Shown here: in pieces, positions 15,879 through 24,139 of the stretch | How the letters are laid out: each line of letters starts with the position of its first letter | How positions within the stretch are numbered: the first letter of the stretch is position 1 | NCBI GenBank assembly: GCA_946407055.1 | Contig: CAMJMP010000001.1 | Span: 1-64,000, forward strand | Direction: 5' to 3' | DNA length: 64,000 bases | Source: an uncultured Mycoplasmatota bacterium | GTDB lineage: Bacteria; Bacillota_I; Bacilli_A; RF39; UBA660 | Position numbers and translations under genes: made by a program | The notes under the pieces: generated by a model | What the model saw: only the letters and a program-made list of their open reading frames with translations | The model's database searches: none | Told to the model about the DNA's origin: nothing

Positions 15879-16936
15879 ATTTAAACGATATTAAAATAAC
15901 CCCATTACTTGATACTCTTCGTCTGCAAAAAATTTCGGACGAAGAGTATTTTAGTGAGGTATATAAAGACTATATAAGTAATTCAAGGCTTGGCTTTATA
16001 GATCCTACAAATGGAGGTTCCCCACAAAAATTCTTGGATGGATTTGCATCTAATAGAATATTTAGTGACAGTTTAACTTTGGGAACAGTTGTTCATGAAC
16101 AAATTCTTCAACCTGATTTATTTGATATTTGTCCAGATTTAGACAGACCTACTGCGAAAGTAGGTTTTGTAGCAGACGAAATTGCTAAGATTACAAAATC
16201 GGATGATGTATCAAATTTTACAAAAGAAGAATTTTTACAAGCCTGTTTAACTGTGGATTATTATAAAGGTAATCCGACAAATGAAAAACGCAAAGAAATA
16301 CTTCCTAAAATTAAGAATTATCTAATAAAGTTGAATCAATTCTTACAATATGATGATAGAAAGGTATCTACTTTCTTGGATTCAAAAACGTTAGATAAAG
16401 CTAAAAATTGTATTTCTGCTTTACAAAATAATAAAAAAGTCCAAGAGTTACTTCATCCTAAAGGATTACTTGAAGATCCGATTTCTGAATGTGAGCAAGC
16501 TATTTTACTTGATGTTAGGGTAGAAGCTGAAGGACTTGAACCTTTTACAGTAAGATTAAAATCTAAAATTGATAATTATACTATTGATAAAGAATCAAAT
16601 CTAATTACTGTAAATGATGTTAAAACAATTGGAAGAACACTCGACAATTGCGATGACCAAATTATGAAATATCATTACTATAGAGAAATGTATATGTATT
16701 GTTACTTACTTTCTTTATGTGCTAAGAAGTTTTATAATTTAGAAAAATGTAGTGTTAAAAGTAATTTCTTATGGGTTTCAACTATTCCAAATTATTATAC
16801 AAAAGTAACTCCTATGACAAGAGAGTTATTTAAAATTGGAGCAAAGGAATTCAAAGATTTACTAAGAAGAGCTGCTATTACTTTATTTTATAAAGATGCT
16901 ATAAAGGCAGAAACTTTCATAAATAGTGGTTTATGA
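15875..16936 (+). CDS. PD-(D/E)XK exonuclease (RecB/Cas4-like)
   Basis: 353 residues. Motifs of the RecB-like nuclease fold: G-T-V-V-H74 (LGTVVHE), D233 in SKIDNYTID, and D248-V-K250 (VNDVKTIG), followed by a helical region with YHYYREMYMY, the QxxxY-type segment. This is the PDDEXK_1 exonuclease type common in crAss-like phage replication blocks. Likely 5'-3' resection for recombination with the Sak4-like ATPase and SSB. Confidence 0.88.
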   Translation: MNLNDIKITPLLDTLRLQKISDEEYFSEVYKDYISNSRLGFIDPTNGGSPQKFLDGFASNRIFSDSLTLGTVVHEQILQPDLFDICPDLDRPTAKVGFVADEIAKITKSDDVSNFTKEEFLQACLTVDYYKGNPTNEKRKEILPKIKNYLIKLNQFLQYDDRKVSTFLDSKTLDKAKNCISALQNNKKVQELLHPKGLLEDPISECEQAILLDVRVEAEGLEPFTVRLKSKIDNYTIDKESNLITVNDVKTIGRTLDNCDDQIMKYHYYREMYMYCYLLSLCAKKFYNLEKCSVKSNFLWVSTIPNYYTKVTPMTRELFKIGAKEFKDLLRRAAITLFYKDAIKAETFINSGL

Positions 16937-17289
16937 GCAGTGATTTAGAAATTGAGGATTGGTATTCGTATAAACAATTATTACAAATCTATCATAAATT
17001 CTTTTCATTAGGATTTTTAGATACTGATTTTAAAACCAAAATGGCTTTAATTTCATTAATTTGTTATACGACACATAAATTAAAATCCAAAAAACCAGAT
17101 ATTACGCATTACCAAATCATTCAAAAATTGGCTGTAGGTAAAGGTATTCCAGACAGATATTTAAAGGCTCTGGCGGTCGTTTGCGATGAATTTGGTTATG
17201 GATGTACGGAATTTCCAACTTTTGATTTAAATGAAAAAGAAATCTTAAATACCATTAAAGATATTTTTGATAAATTTGTTCCATTTTAA
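16933..17289 (+). CDS. hypothetical helical protein
   Basis: 118 residues in an ATGA overlap with the exonuclease. All-helical, with two Cys near the C-terminal third (VVCDEFGYGCTEF). No known motif. The last gene before a 197-nt regulatory gap. Confidence 0.8.
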   Translation: MSSDLEIEDWYSYKQLLQIYHKFFSLGFLDTDFKTKMALISLICYTTHKLKSKKPDITHYQIIQKLAVGKGIPDRYLKALAVVCDEFGYGCTEFPTFDLNEKEILNTIKDIFDKFVPF

Positions 17290-17310
17290 CAAAAATTAAT
17301 ATTTAAAATA

Positions 17311-17342
17311 TTTGGAAATTTCAGAAAGCAGATGTATATTTG
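17311..17342 (+). promoter_or_regulatory. Bacteroides-type promoter P1
   Basis: A perfect -33 TTTG (17311-17314), exactly 20 nt, and -7 TATATTTG (17335-17342), matching TTTG/TAnnTTTG in full. The start of transcription would be near 17349, at a CTTTT-CGGG-AAAAG hairpin. It lies in the gap ahead of the codon-optimised gene at 17487. Confidence 0.85.
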
Positions 17343-17397
17343 TATCAGCTTTTCGGGAAAAGAAAAGTTGAAAAAATCAAAAATTTATATTAAAATA

Positions 17398-17429
17398 TTT
17401 GTTAGTATAAAAATTAATATATATATTTG
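17398..17429 (+). promoter_or_regulatory. Bacteroides-type promoter P2
   Basis: A second full match 87 nt downstream: TTTG (17398-17401), 20 nt, TATATTTG (17422-17429). The predicted start is near 17436, leaving an A/T-rich 5' leader of about 50 nt. P1 and P2 in tandem mark the strongest predicted promoter region in the window. Confidence 0.85.
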
Positions 17430-17486
17430 ATTTAGAATTTTTAGATCATGTTAATAAGAATAAATGTTTAATAAAAAAGTAAAATT

Positions 17487-18119
17487 ATGGCAGAGAAAAT
17501 TTTAAATTTTGAGAAAGTAGAGTTTACAGCAGCTAATCTTGACGAGGCTAAGTCATTCGCACCATTTGGTATTCAGGGAAACGCAACACAGGCATATAAG
17601 AAGTGGCTTTCAGAGCAGACTGGTATTGTAACAGAGTCAGCTAAGAAGCAGTTCTTCCTTGATTATCTTAAGAAGAAAACTAAGAATGTTGAGGGTTCTG
17701 GTTATATCATTGTAGAGGAGTCTGCAATTGTTGACAAGCGTGAACGTCCTTACAAGAAAATTAACGTAAAGAACGAGAACGGTAAGCGTGAGTGGGTAAC
17801 TAACTTCGACATCGTTGGTAAGGCATCTGGTAAGGTTTATGCTACTGTTACACTTGACGACGCAAAGAAATTCGCTAAGGTTACAGTTAAGAACGATGGT
17901 GAAAACAACGAAGCAGAGAAGGAAATCCGCGTTAAGAAAGCTGATGCTGATAAGGTAGCTAAGAAACTCTTCACTGATGGTGTAATCAAGGAAGATGTTG
18001 TTATTCTTTACAAGAAAGTAACACGTAATCCAGAGCAGGCTATTGCTGCTGTTTATGAGTATACTCCTTCTAAGAATACAAGACCTGGTAAGTATATCGC
18101 TTTTGGTATCAAGGCTTAA
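17487..18119 (+). CDS. highly expressed conserved protein of unknown function
   Basis: 210 residues, Lys-rich, with strands and helices but no membrane segment. It contains an ERPYKKINVKNENGKREWV stretch and a C-terminal GKYIAFGIKA strand. Codons are the most biased in the window (AAG, GAG, GGT, AAC). It is a single-gene transcription unit between tandem promoters and a strong terminator, so it is probably an abundant early protein. DNA-binding, decoy or host-takeover roles are all possible; I do not recognise a family. Confidence 0.9.
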   Translation: MAEKILNFEKVEFTAANLDEAKSFAPFGIQGNATQAYKKWLSEQTGIVTESAKKQFFLDYLKKKTKNVEGSGYIIVEESAIVDKRERPYKKINVKNENGKREWVTNFDIVGKASGKVYATVTLDDAKKFAKVTVKNDGENNEAEKEIRVKKADADKVAKKLFTDGVIKEDVVILYKKVTRNPEQAIAAVYEYTPSKNTRPGKYIAFGIKA

Positions 18120-18132
18120 TCTTTTTTAATAT

Positions 18133-18172
18133 AATAGGCGATGTTGAGAAATCAGCATCGCCTATTTTTTTA
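18133..18172 (+). terminator. strong Rho-independent terminator
   Basis: Stem AATAGGCGATG (18133-18143) with CATCGCCTATT (18156-18166), extended inward by TTGA/TCAG and capped by a GAAA tetraloop, then a T-run. It ends the 17487 transcript. Confidence 0.95.
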
Positions 18173-18201
18173 TTACAACACGAAAGTGAAACTAACGGCG
18201 G

Positions 18202-18795
18202 ATGCGTCAAATAAACACAATTACTAAAAATGTTACATTTATTCCCGTAAAAGGAACTGACTTTTATAATGATTTCTTTGATAAAGAAGGAAATGTAGAG
18301 GTTGAAAGTGTAATAGAATCAATCTATTGTAACTCCATCTTACGTTCTACAAGCGGAAAAACCGATGTTATTAAAAAGAGATTTTTAAAAGGAGTTACAG
18401 ATGGATTAATTAGGTTTAAATTTGATGATGATAGCAAGTTTAAATTTTTCGGAATACAGGAATGTAAAAGGTCAATTAAACGAAATTCGGCAGCATATAA
18501 GTATCAAATAAATCAGGCTTTACTTTATTTTGTACAAATGATGCAAGAAAATTGTAAAGTTTTGATTATCAATTCTGTGAATTATTTCGATTATATTTTA
18601 ATTGATGAAAACATAGACATCATTAATAAATTTAAACAAGATTTAAAAGATTTATTAAAATTAGAATCTCCAAGTAAAGCGTGTAAAAAGTGTAACTTTA
18701 TAAATTTACATGATTTAAACATTCATACTTGTGATGTACCTAATAAAGTTGAGATAGATAAAATAATGTTAAATATTTATAGAAACTGCATATGA
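18202..18795 (+). CDS. possible PD-(D/E)XK-like nuclease
   Basis: 197 residues. The segment RFKFDDDSKFKFFGIQECKR followed by KYQINQALLYFVQM looks like a restriction-fold core: an acidic turn, a strand ending E-x-K, then a QxxxY-like helix. A C-terminal CKKC plus a later Cys may bind zinc. The fold call is tentative. It begins a new gene run after the terminator; I see no clear promoter in the 36 nt before it. Confidence 0.7.
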   Translation: MRQINTITKNVTFIPVKGTDFYNDFFDKEGNVEVESVIESIYCNSILRSTSGKTDVIKKRFLKGVTDGLIRFKFDDDSKFKFFGIQECKRSIKRNSAAYKYQINQALLYFVQMMQENCKVLIINSVNYFDYILIDENIDIINKFKQDLKDLLKLESPSKACKKCNFINLHDLNIHTCDVPNKVEIDKIMLNIYRNCI

Positions 18796-19184
18796 ACACA
18801 CTTGAAAAAATTTATAATAAAGCAATGAAGCAATTTGGTATTTTATCTCTTAAAGAAACACAAAGTATTGTAAAGAAGAAGTTTGGAAATGTTGCTAATG
18901 AAATTCCAGATGAACAACTTTATAAAGTATCTACCAAGTTTACTTGGATTACAGACTTAAGTTTCATTGATAATATTACTAACCTTATCCGTCACAATAT
19001 TTATGAATATGTTGGACTTAAGTATGGTATTATAAATAAGAACTACAAACTTGATTTTGTCGATGAAAGTGGTGCTTATTTAATTTCACCAGAAGATTAT
19101 ATAAAGGCAACATCAAAGACTATCTCATTTGGTGGAGAAGATTATACATTTAATTACTGTGTACCTGAAGGTGAGGTTTTCTAA
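18792..19184 (+). CDS. hypothetical protein
   Basis: 130 residues in an ATGA overlap. A helical N-terminus precedes a beta-rich C-terminal half (YLISPEDYIKATSKTISFGGEDYTF). No motif recognised. Its position suggests it works with the preceding nuclease-like protein. Confidence 0.8.
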   Translation: MNTLEKIYNKAMKQFGILSLKETQSIVKKKFGNVANEIPDEQLYKVSTKFTWITDLSFIDNITNLIRHNIYEYVGLKYGIINKNYKLDFVDESGAYLISPEDYIKATSKTISFGGEDYTFNYCVPEGEVF

Positions 19185-19193
19185 TTGATTACT

Positions 19194-19973
19194 ATGGAAT
19201 TAAAACTTGAAGAATTACTAAAGGGTAAAGCAACTCGAATTAAGGAAAATGACTTTTTTCCAACTGCAGCTTATGTAGAACCATTTATAGAAAGAATGTC
19301 TAAATTCACTTCTGATTTTAGAATTGAGGCAAAACTCCCAGATCAAATTACTAAGACTTCTAATGGAGATATTAATTATGATGATATTACCTATAATCGT
19401 GTTTGGATTCAAGCAGTGATGCCTGAAGAATATGCTTTTGACAATCACGATGAAGTTGTTGGTATGGTATATGGTTTAGATTGTCGCAAACCAATTGTAA
19501 AGTTATACAGAGGTGGTCTTAATAGAGCTTGTACTAATCTTTGTGTATTCGATCCTTCTTTTCTACATATTCAAGAAATTGAAGCAGAAAAGCCATTTAA
19601 TTATAAACCTATTCGTCAAATGATGGAGCAAACTTGTGACCTTAAAGCATGGCTTAATAAACTTCACACTACTTCATTTGCTACTGATTATGTTTCAATA
19701 AATGAATCACTTGGCGAGTGGATTCGTAATTCTATTGCTCTATCTTACGATAACGGATTTGGAAAAGTTAAATTAAGTGCGACAAATATAATTGATACAT
19801 ATAAAGATCTTTTTGAGAAAAAAGATTCGCCTTATTATGTCGGTGAAGGAAACGATACTACAATGTTTAATGTATATAATGCATTTACCCAACAAATCAC
19901 TGACGATAAACGAGATATTATGAATAAAGTAGAGAAAACTTTACTTATTAAAGATATTCTTGGTTCCTTCTAA
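19194..19973 (+). CDS. hypothetical protein (weak DUF932-like resemblance)
   Basis: 259 residues from ATG 19194 (an in-frame TTG at 19185 is the alternative). The order of elements, VYGLDCRKPIVKLYRG, then LCVFDPSFLHIQ, a helical middle, and NVYNAFTQQITDDKRDIMN near the end, recalls the DUF932/phage-plasmid protein family. There, a region naming a first-time antigen-like fold precedes a helical tail. The match is weak. No catalytic motif seen. Confidence 0.75.
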   Translation: MELKLEELLKGKATRIKENDFFPTAAYVEPFIERMSKFTSDFRIEAKLPDQITKTSNGDINYDDITYNRVWIQAVMPEEYAFDNHDEVVGMVYGLDCRKPIVKLYRGGLNRACTNLCVFDPSFLHIQEIEAEKPFNYKPIRQMMEQTCDLKAWLNKLHTTSFATDYVSINESLGEWIRNSIALSYDNGFGKVKLSATNIIDTYKDLFEKKDSPYYVGEGNDTTMFNVYNAFTQQITDDKRDIMNKVEKTLLIKDILGSF

Positions 19974-19978
19974 AATAA

Positions 19979-20010
19979 TTTGTTTAAGTGAGAATTAATG
20001 TGTATATTAG
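19979..20010 (+). promoter_or_regulatory. candidate promoter upstream of nrdD
   Basis: TTTG (19979-19982), 20 nt, TATATTAG (20003-20010). Spacing is identical to the consensus promoters at 17.3-17.4 kb. The -7 box differs at two positions but is the same octamer as before the primase gene. The start would be about 15 nt before the nrdD ATG. Confidence 0.6.
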
Positions 20011-20022
20011 TTTTCACTTAAA
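19983..20022. repeat. inverted repeat spanning the nrdD promoter
   Basis: Arms TTTAAGTGA (19983-19991) and TCACTTAAA (20014-20022), 9 bp perfect, flank the -7 box. It could be an operator, a terminator of the upstream unit, or both. Symmetry around the -7 element favours regulation. Confidence 0.5.
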
Positions 20023-20033
20023 TATAAAAAATA

Positions 20034-22187
20034 ATGGATATAAAAGTAATTAACAAATGCGGTATTTTAGAAGATTTCGATCCACAGAGAATTGCAACTG
20101 CAATTCGAAAGAGTGCTAGTCGAGTGTTTGTGGATCTTACTGATGACGATTGTAAAAAAGTATCAGATTACGTATATTCTACTTTAACTGAGAATGTTCC
20201 AGTTAAAACACTTCATAATATAGTAGAATGTGCATTAGATCATTGTGGTTTTAATTCAGTTGCAGAATCTTATCGTAGTTATCGTAACTATAAAACTGAT
20301 ATTAAAGAAATTTGGGAAGCGGTAATTAATAAAGAAATAGAATTAGATTCTCAACCAGATCATTCTAATGCTAATTGTAATTCACAGTTAGTATCTACTA
20401 AAGGTATTCTTACTTATGGTGAGTTCCTTAAAGAATCTTATATGAGATTCTTCTTAACACCAGAAGAAAGAAAAGCTGTAAATGAAGGATTTATTTACCC
20501 ACATGATATGAAAGACCGATATAGAACATATAATTGTTGTTTATTAAATGTTGGTCGTATTATGAAAGGTGGATTTACTCTTGAAAATATGCCTTATACA
20601 GAACCAGGCAGTGTAGCTGCTGCGATAGCAGTTGCATCTGATATTATAAGCGTTACTGCAGGAAATCAATATGGTGGTCTTACTTGGCCTCAAGTTGATG
20701 AGGATTTATCTTATTACTGTCAAAAATCATATAATTTTTATATTAAAGAATATAGTAATATTATAGGAGATGCTGGTTGTGGTGTAGACCCTCGTAAAGC
20801 AGATGACTATGCTTATAAAAAAGTAAAGAGAGAAATACAGCAAGGTTATCAAGGTATCGAACATACATTTAACAGTGTTTCATCTTGTAGAGGTGATTTT
20901 CCATTTATTAGTTTTAGTTTTGGTAACGGAACTGACAGATGGTCTAAACTTGTAAGTCAAACTATTCTTGAAACAAGAATGGGTGGTCAAGGTAAACCTG
21001 GTGGTAAAACACCTGTATTATTCCCTAAACTTATCTTTACTTATAGAGATGAGATACACGGAAAAGGTGGTATATCTGAAGATTTATTTGATTTAGCTGC
21101 TAAATGTTCTAAAGATACAATGTATCCTGATTTCTTAAGTCTTGATGCTGGTTATGTTGGTAATATGTATAAGAAGACAGGCAAGATTATAACCATGATG
21201 GGTTGTAGAGCGTGTCTATCTCCTGATTATAATGAAGATGGAGAACTTCTTATAAACAGATGTAATATGGGAGTTATTTCTCTCAATTTACCTATGTTCT
21301 ATCAAAAGGCTAAATTAGAAAACAAAACTTTTTATGAAGTATTTGATTATTACTTTGAATTAGCAAGACAAATTAATCTTAGAACTATTGAATATCTGAA
21401 AAGAAAACTTAAAGGAGCAAGTAGTCCACTTGCATTTATGGAAGGTGGATTTGATGATGGTTATGTTGGACCAAATGATTCTGTAGCTCCAATTCTTAAA
21501 CATTCAACTATAAGTTTCGGTTATGGTGGTCTTAGTGAATTACAAACTTTATATAATAAGGATCATAACATTGAAACTCATTACTATGAAGATTGTAATT
21601 TTGCTAAAGAAGTAATGACTTATTTTAATGATAAAGTAGAAGAAATTAAGAAATCTGACAATGTACTTTATGCAATTTATGGAACTCCAGGTGAATCTTG
21701 GCTTCCACGTGCTTGTGATCAATTTGTTGAAATGTATGGACAAATTGAAGGAGTAACAGAAAAAGGTTTCTTCTCTAATTCATTCCATATTAACGTTGAT
21801 GAAGACGTAACACCTATTGAGAAGATTAATTTTGAAAATCAATTCTTCCCATTATCTAAAGGTGGTTCAATTTGTCACGTTAAAATTCCTTCTATTTCTG
21901 ATGAAATGTTAGAAGGTGTTAAAGCCATTATTCGTCATGCTATGAAAATTGGTAACTATCAATCTGTAAATCACGCAGCTAATAGATGTACTGATTGCGG
22001 ACACCATTGGATTGGTGATGATAGTATGCCTTATGAACAGAACTATAGATGTCCTGTTTGTGGTAGTATGAACACTGTCGGAATTCGTAGAATGAATGGT
22101 TATCTTGGATATTCTAAAACAATACTCGGAGTTAATAAATTTAACAAAGGTAAAATTAAAGAATTTAAACTAAGAAAAAATCTATAA
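20034..22187 (+). CDS. nrdD: anaerobic ribonucleoside-triphosphate reductase
   Basis: A 717-residue class III reductase. It has an N-terminal ATP-cone (FDPQRIATAIRKSA), a glycyl-radical core (RMGGQGKPGGKTPV, INRCNMGVISLNLP), a C-terminal zinc site CTDC ... CPVC, and a glycyl-radical motif RRMNGYLGYS with G689 as the likely radical. It makes dNTPs without oxygen, indicating an anaerobic host. The activase NrdG lies 1 kb downstream. Length is normal. A candidate promoter precedes it. Confidence 0.97.
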   Translation: MDIKVINKCGILEDFDPQRIATAIRKSASRVFVDLTDDDCKKVSDYVYSTLTENVPVKTLHNIVECALDHCGFNSVAESYRSYRNYKTDIKEIWEAVINKEIELDSQPDHSNANCNSQLVSTKGILTYGEFLKESYMRFFLTPEERKAVNEGFIYPHDMKDRYRTYNCCLLNVGRIMKGGFTLENMPYTEPGSVAAAIAVASDIISVTAGNQYGGLTWPQVDEDLSYYCQKSYNFYIKEYSNIIGDAGCGVDPRKADDYAYKKVKREIQQGYQGIEHTFNSVSSCRGDFPFISFSFGNGTDRWSKLVSQTILETRMGGQGKPGGKTPVLFPKLIFTYRDEIHGKGGISEDLFDLAAKCSKDTMYPDFLSLDAGYVGNMYKKTGKIITMMGCRACLSPDYNEDGELLINRCNMGVISLNLPMFYQKAKLENKTFYEVFDYYFELARQINLRTIEYLKRKLKGASSPLAFMEGGFDDGYVGPNDSVAPILKHSTISFGYGGLSELQTLYNKDHNIETHYYEDCNFAKEVMTYFNDKVEEIKKSDNVLYAIYGTPGESWLPRACDQFVEMYGQIEGVTEKGFFSNSFHINVDEDVTPIEKINFENQFFPLSKGGSICHVKIPSISDEMLEGVKAIIRHAMKIGNYQSVNHAANRCTDCGHHWIGDDSMPYEQNYRCPVCGSMNTVGIRRMNGYLGYSKTILGVNKFNKGKIKEFKLRKNL

Positions 22188-22387
22188 TGAAAAAATATAC
22201 AGTAAGATTTTTGGTACAAGCTAAAATATTAGATTGTATAACAGCAGAAGTAGAAACAGAATCTGAAGATGAAATTTTAGACGAATTAAAGGATGGTAAC
22301 TATAAAATATTGGATAGTTATGACTCTGATTATTCTTCAGATCCTGAATCAATTACTAGTTTTGAATTTTTAAGCGACATTAAGTAA
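22187..22387 (+). CDS. small DpnD/PcfM-like protein
   Basis: 66 residues. A YTVRFLVQAKILDCITAEVETESEDEILDEL pattern (strand, strand, then ESEDE helix) matches the DpnD/PcfM-like family, which recurs at 28658, 29261 and 30429. Function unknown. The ATG overlaps the nrdD stop. Confidence 0.75.
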   Translation: MKKYTVRFLVQAKILDCITAEVETESEDEILDELKDGNYKILDSYDSDYSSDPESITSFEFLSDIK

Positions 22388-22839
22388 TGGATAAAAGAGA
22401 ATTTTTATATAATAGACTTGGTTGGAATTACGAAGACGCCATTTCTACATGGGAAATTTATAAATGGTTTCTAGACTATTGTGATTTAACTATGATTAAT
22501 TTCGATGAAGAAGATTTTGAAAACGAAATTATTTATAATCTTAATGATCTAGAACAAATAATTGGAGAAATTATTTGTGAATATTTTGAAGATGGTAATG
22601 CGTTTGATGATAAACTAGTAGATAATGATTTCTATGAAGATTTAGATTGTCATTATTTTATTACACTTTATTCTCCAAACGTTATTAAAATAGATTTTTC
22701 AGAATTATTTAGCGAAGTAATAGACTTTGCTGGATCATATAATATAGAAGTTCCAAAAATTAAAGAGAATGGAAAAGTACTTTTAAGTATTTTAGATAAG
22801 TTAAATCAGAAATATCCTTTTAAATTTACACATCCTTAA
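22387..22839 (+). CDS. acidic hypothetical protein
   Basis: 150 residues, very acidic (FDEEDFENEI, CEYFEDGNAFDDKLVDNDFYEDLD). Such Asp/Glu-rich phage proteins sometimes mimic DNA, but nothing specific is seen. Overlaps its neighbour by one nt. Confidence 0.75.
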   Translation: MDKREFLYNRLGWNYEDAISTWEIYKWFLDYCDLTMINFDEEDFENEIIYNLNDLEQIIGEIICEYFEDGNAFDDKLVDNDFYEDLDCHYFITLYSPNVIKIDFSELFSEVIDFAGSYNIEVPKIKENGKVLLSILDKLNQKYPFKFTHP

Positions 22840-22843
22840 TAAT

Positions 22844-23008
22844 ATGAAAAAGTACAATAAACCTACAATGAAAGTACATACTTGTGCTTTATCAAATGAA
22901 GTATTAAGATGCTGTTGCTGTGGAAGTGGATGTTGTGGTGGACGTTATGGAAGAGCAAAAGCAATAGATTCTGATTTCGAGGATACAAACTTGATTAATA
23001 ATGAGTAA
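22844..23008 (+). CDS. small peptide with Cys cluster
   Basis: 54 residues: MKKYNKPTMKV opening, then RCCCCGSGCCGGRYG (seven Cys in the peptide), then an acidic DSDFED tail. The opening and tail resemble the short MKKYxKPxxxV peptides found in many Bacteroidales genomes, whose role is unknown. It lies between nrdD and nrdG. It could bind metal, or be a modified peptide. ATG 22844; the stop overlaps the next start. Confidence 0.75.
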   Translation: MKKYNKPTMKVHTCALSNEVLRCCCCGSGCCGGRYGRAKAIDSDFEDTNLINNE

Positions 23009-23204
23009 CAATAATAAAAATCTAATTAAAGGTGGTATTGCTTTTTTAGGTATATTTCTAATTCTAATTGGAACTATGTTTGAATTGCCTGCAATAAAAT
23101 GGAGTTTAATTGGAGTTGGAGTTTTAGCAAATTTATGGTTTGGCTATCATGTATTTACTGATAATCCTACTAAAGACGATCCTACTGCAAGTAAAGAATC
23201 TTAA
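23001..23204 (+). CDS. small membrane protein
   Basis: 67 residues, two membrane helices (about 12-30 and 35-52), short cytoplasmic tails. No family recognised. In the nrdD-nrdG interval. Confidence 0.75.
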   Translation: MSNNNKNLIKGGIAFLGIFLILIGTMFELPAIKWSLIGVGVLANLWFGYHVFTDNPTKDDPTASKES

Positions 23205-23206
23205 AA

Positions 23207-23701
23207 ATGATTATACATATTTACGATGATGATTTATTAAATGGAGATGGCATCCGTGAAGTGGTTTTCCTTCAGGGGTGCCATCATCATTGTAAAGGAT
23301 GTTTTAATTCTGAGACTTGGGAATTTAAAGTTCCAAGTTTTGATGACGAACTCAAAGATGCAGAAAAATTAATGCATCTTGAGAATAAACTAAAGGAAGA
23401 TTACATTGCTGGAGTTACAATAAGTGGAGGTGATCCATTAGCTCCAGAAAATGTAAAACAAACTAGCTTAATTGTTGATCTTGCTAAAAAATATAATAAA
23501 ACTGTATGGATATATACAGGATATTTATATGAGGATTTAATAAATAAATATTATATTTTATTAAGTAATGTTGATGTATTATGTGATGGTCCTTTTATAG
23601 AAGAATTAAAATCTCCTAATAAACCTTGGGTTGGAAGTTCCAATCAAAGAGTGATAGATGTTCAAAAATCAATAAAACAAGGTACTGTAGTATTAAAATG
23701 A
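23207..23701 (+). CDS. nrdG: anaerobic ribonucleotide reductase activase (radical SAM)
   Basis: 164 residues. The radical SAM motif is GCHHHCKGC, with C25, C29 and C32 holding the 4Fe-4S cluster. GGDPL at the SAM site and a GPF segment are also typical of NrdG. It creates the glycyl radical in NrdD. Length is standard. Three small genes separate it from nrdD on the same strand. Confidence 0.95.
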   Translation: MIIHIYDDDLLNGDGIREVVFLQGCHHHCKGCFNSETWEFKVPSFDDELKDAEKLMHLENKLKEDYIAGVTISGGDPLAPENVKQTSLIVDLAKKYNKTVWIYTGYLYEDLINKYYILLSNVDVLCDGPFIEELKSPNKPWVGSSNQRVIDVQKSIKQGTVVLK

Positions 23702-24015
23702 AAGAAGAGTCTTTATCAAAAGAGTTAGATCGTAAAAGAACTGAACTTTCCGATTATTTTAAAAGTTTAGATCTTGAAGATAGAACTATGATCTATAAGA
23801 AAGCACGAGAACTTTATGAAACTGAAGAACTTCAAGAAGCTTTTGTTAAAGGATATGAATATTCTTCAGAACAACCTTCTGCTCGTGTAATTCATACAGT
23901 AGCAATGTATGTATTTGATTATATTAAGAGTAAAGCAAATTACATCAATATAATTAAAAAGATATATCAGTTATATAGAGAATATTTACCAACTTTGAAG
24001 AAAGATGAAAAATAA
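23698..24015 (+). CDS. hypothetical helical protein
   Basis: 105 residues from the ATG of an ATGA overlap with nrdG (23698). Helical, highly charged N-terminus (LSKELDRKRTELSDYF). No motif recognised. Confidence 0.75.
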   Translation: MKEESLSKELDRKRTELSDYFKSLDLEDRTMIYKKARELYETEELQEAFVKGYEYSSEQPSARVIHTVAMYVFDYIKSKANYINIIKKIYQLYREYLPTLKKDEK

Positions 24016-24136
24016 ATACGGAACTTGTTGTTGCTGTGGCAAACCTCTTACAAAAGAGGATAAGTTTTATTATGATTTAGATAGTTATTGTATTGATTGT
24101 GCAATACGTGACGGAATTAGAATTTCAAAAGATTAA
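24005..24136 (+). CDS. tiny zinc-ribbon protein
   Basis: 43 residues from ATG 24005. Four consecutive Cys (GTCCCCGKPL) and a second CIDC pair give a C-x2-C ... C-x2-C zinc ribbon. The spacing and length suit a treble-clef or ribbon. It overlaps the previous stop by 11 nt. Confidence 0.75.
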   Translation: MKNKYGTCCCCGKPLTKEDKFYYDLDSYCIDCAIRDGIRISKD

Positions 24137-24139
24137 ATT

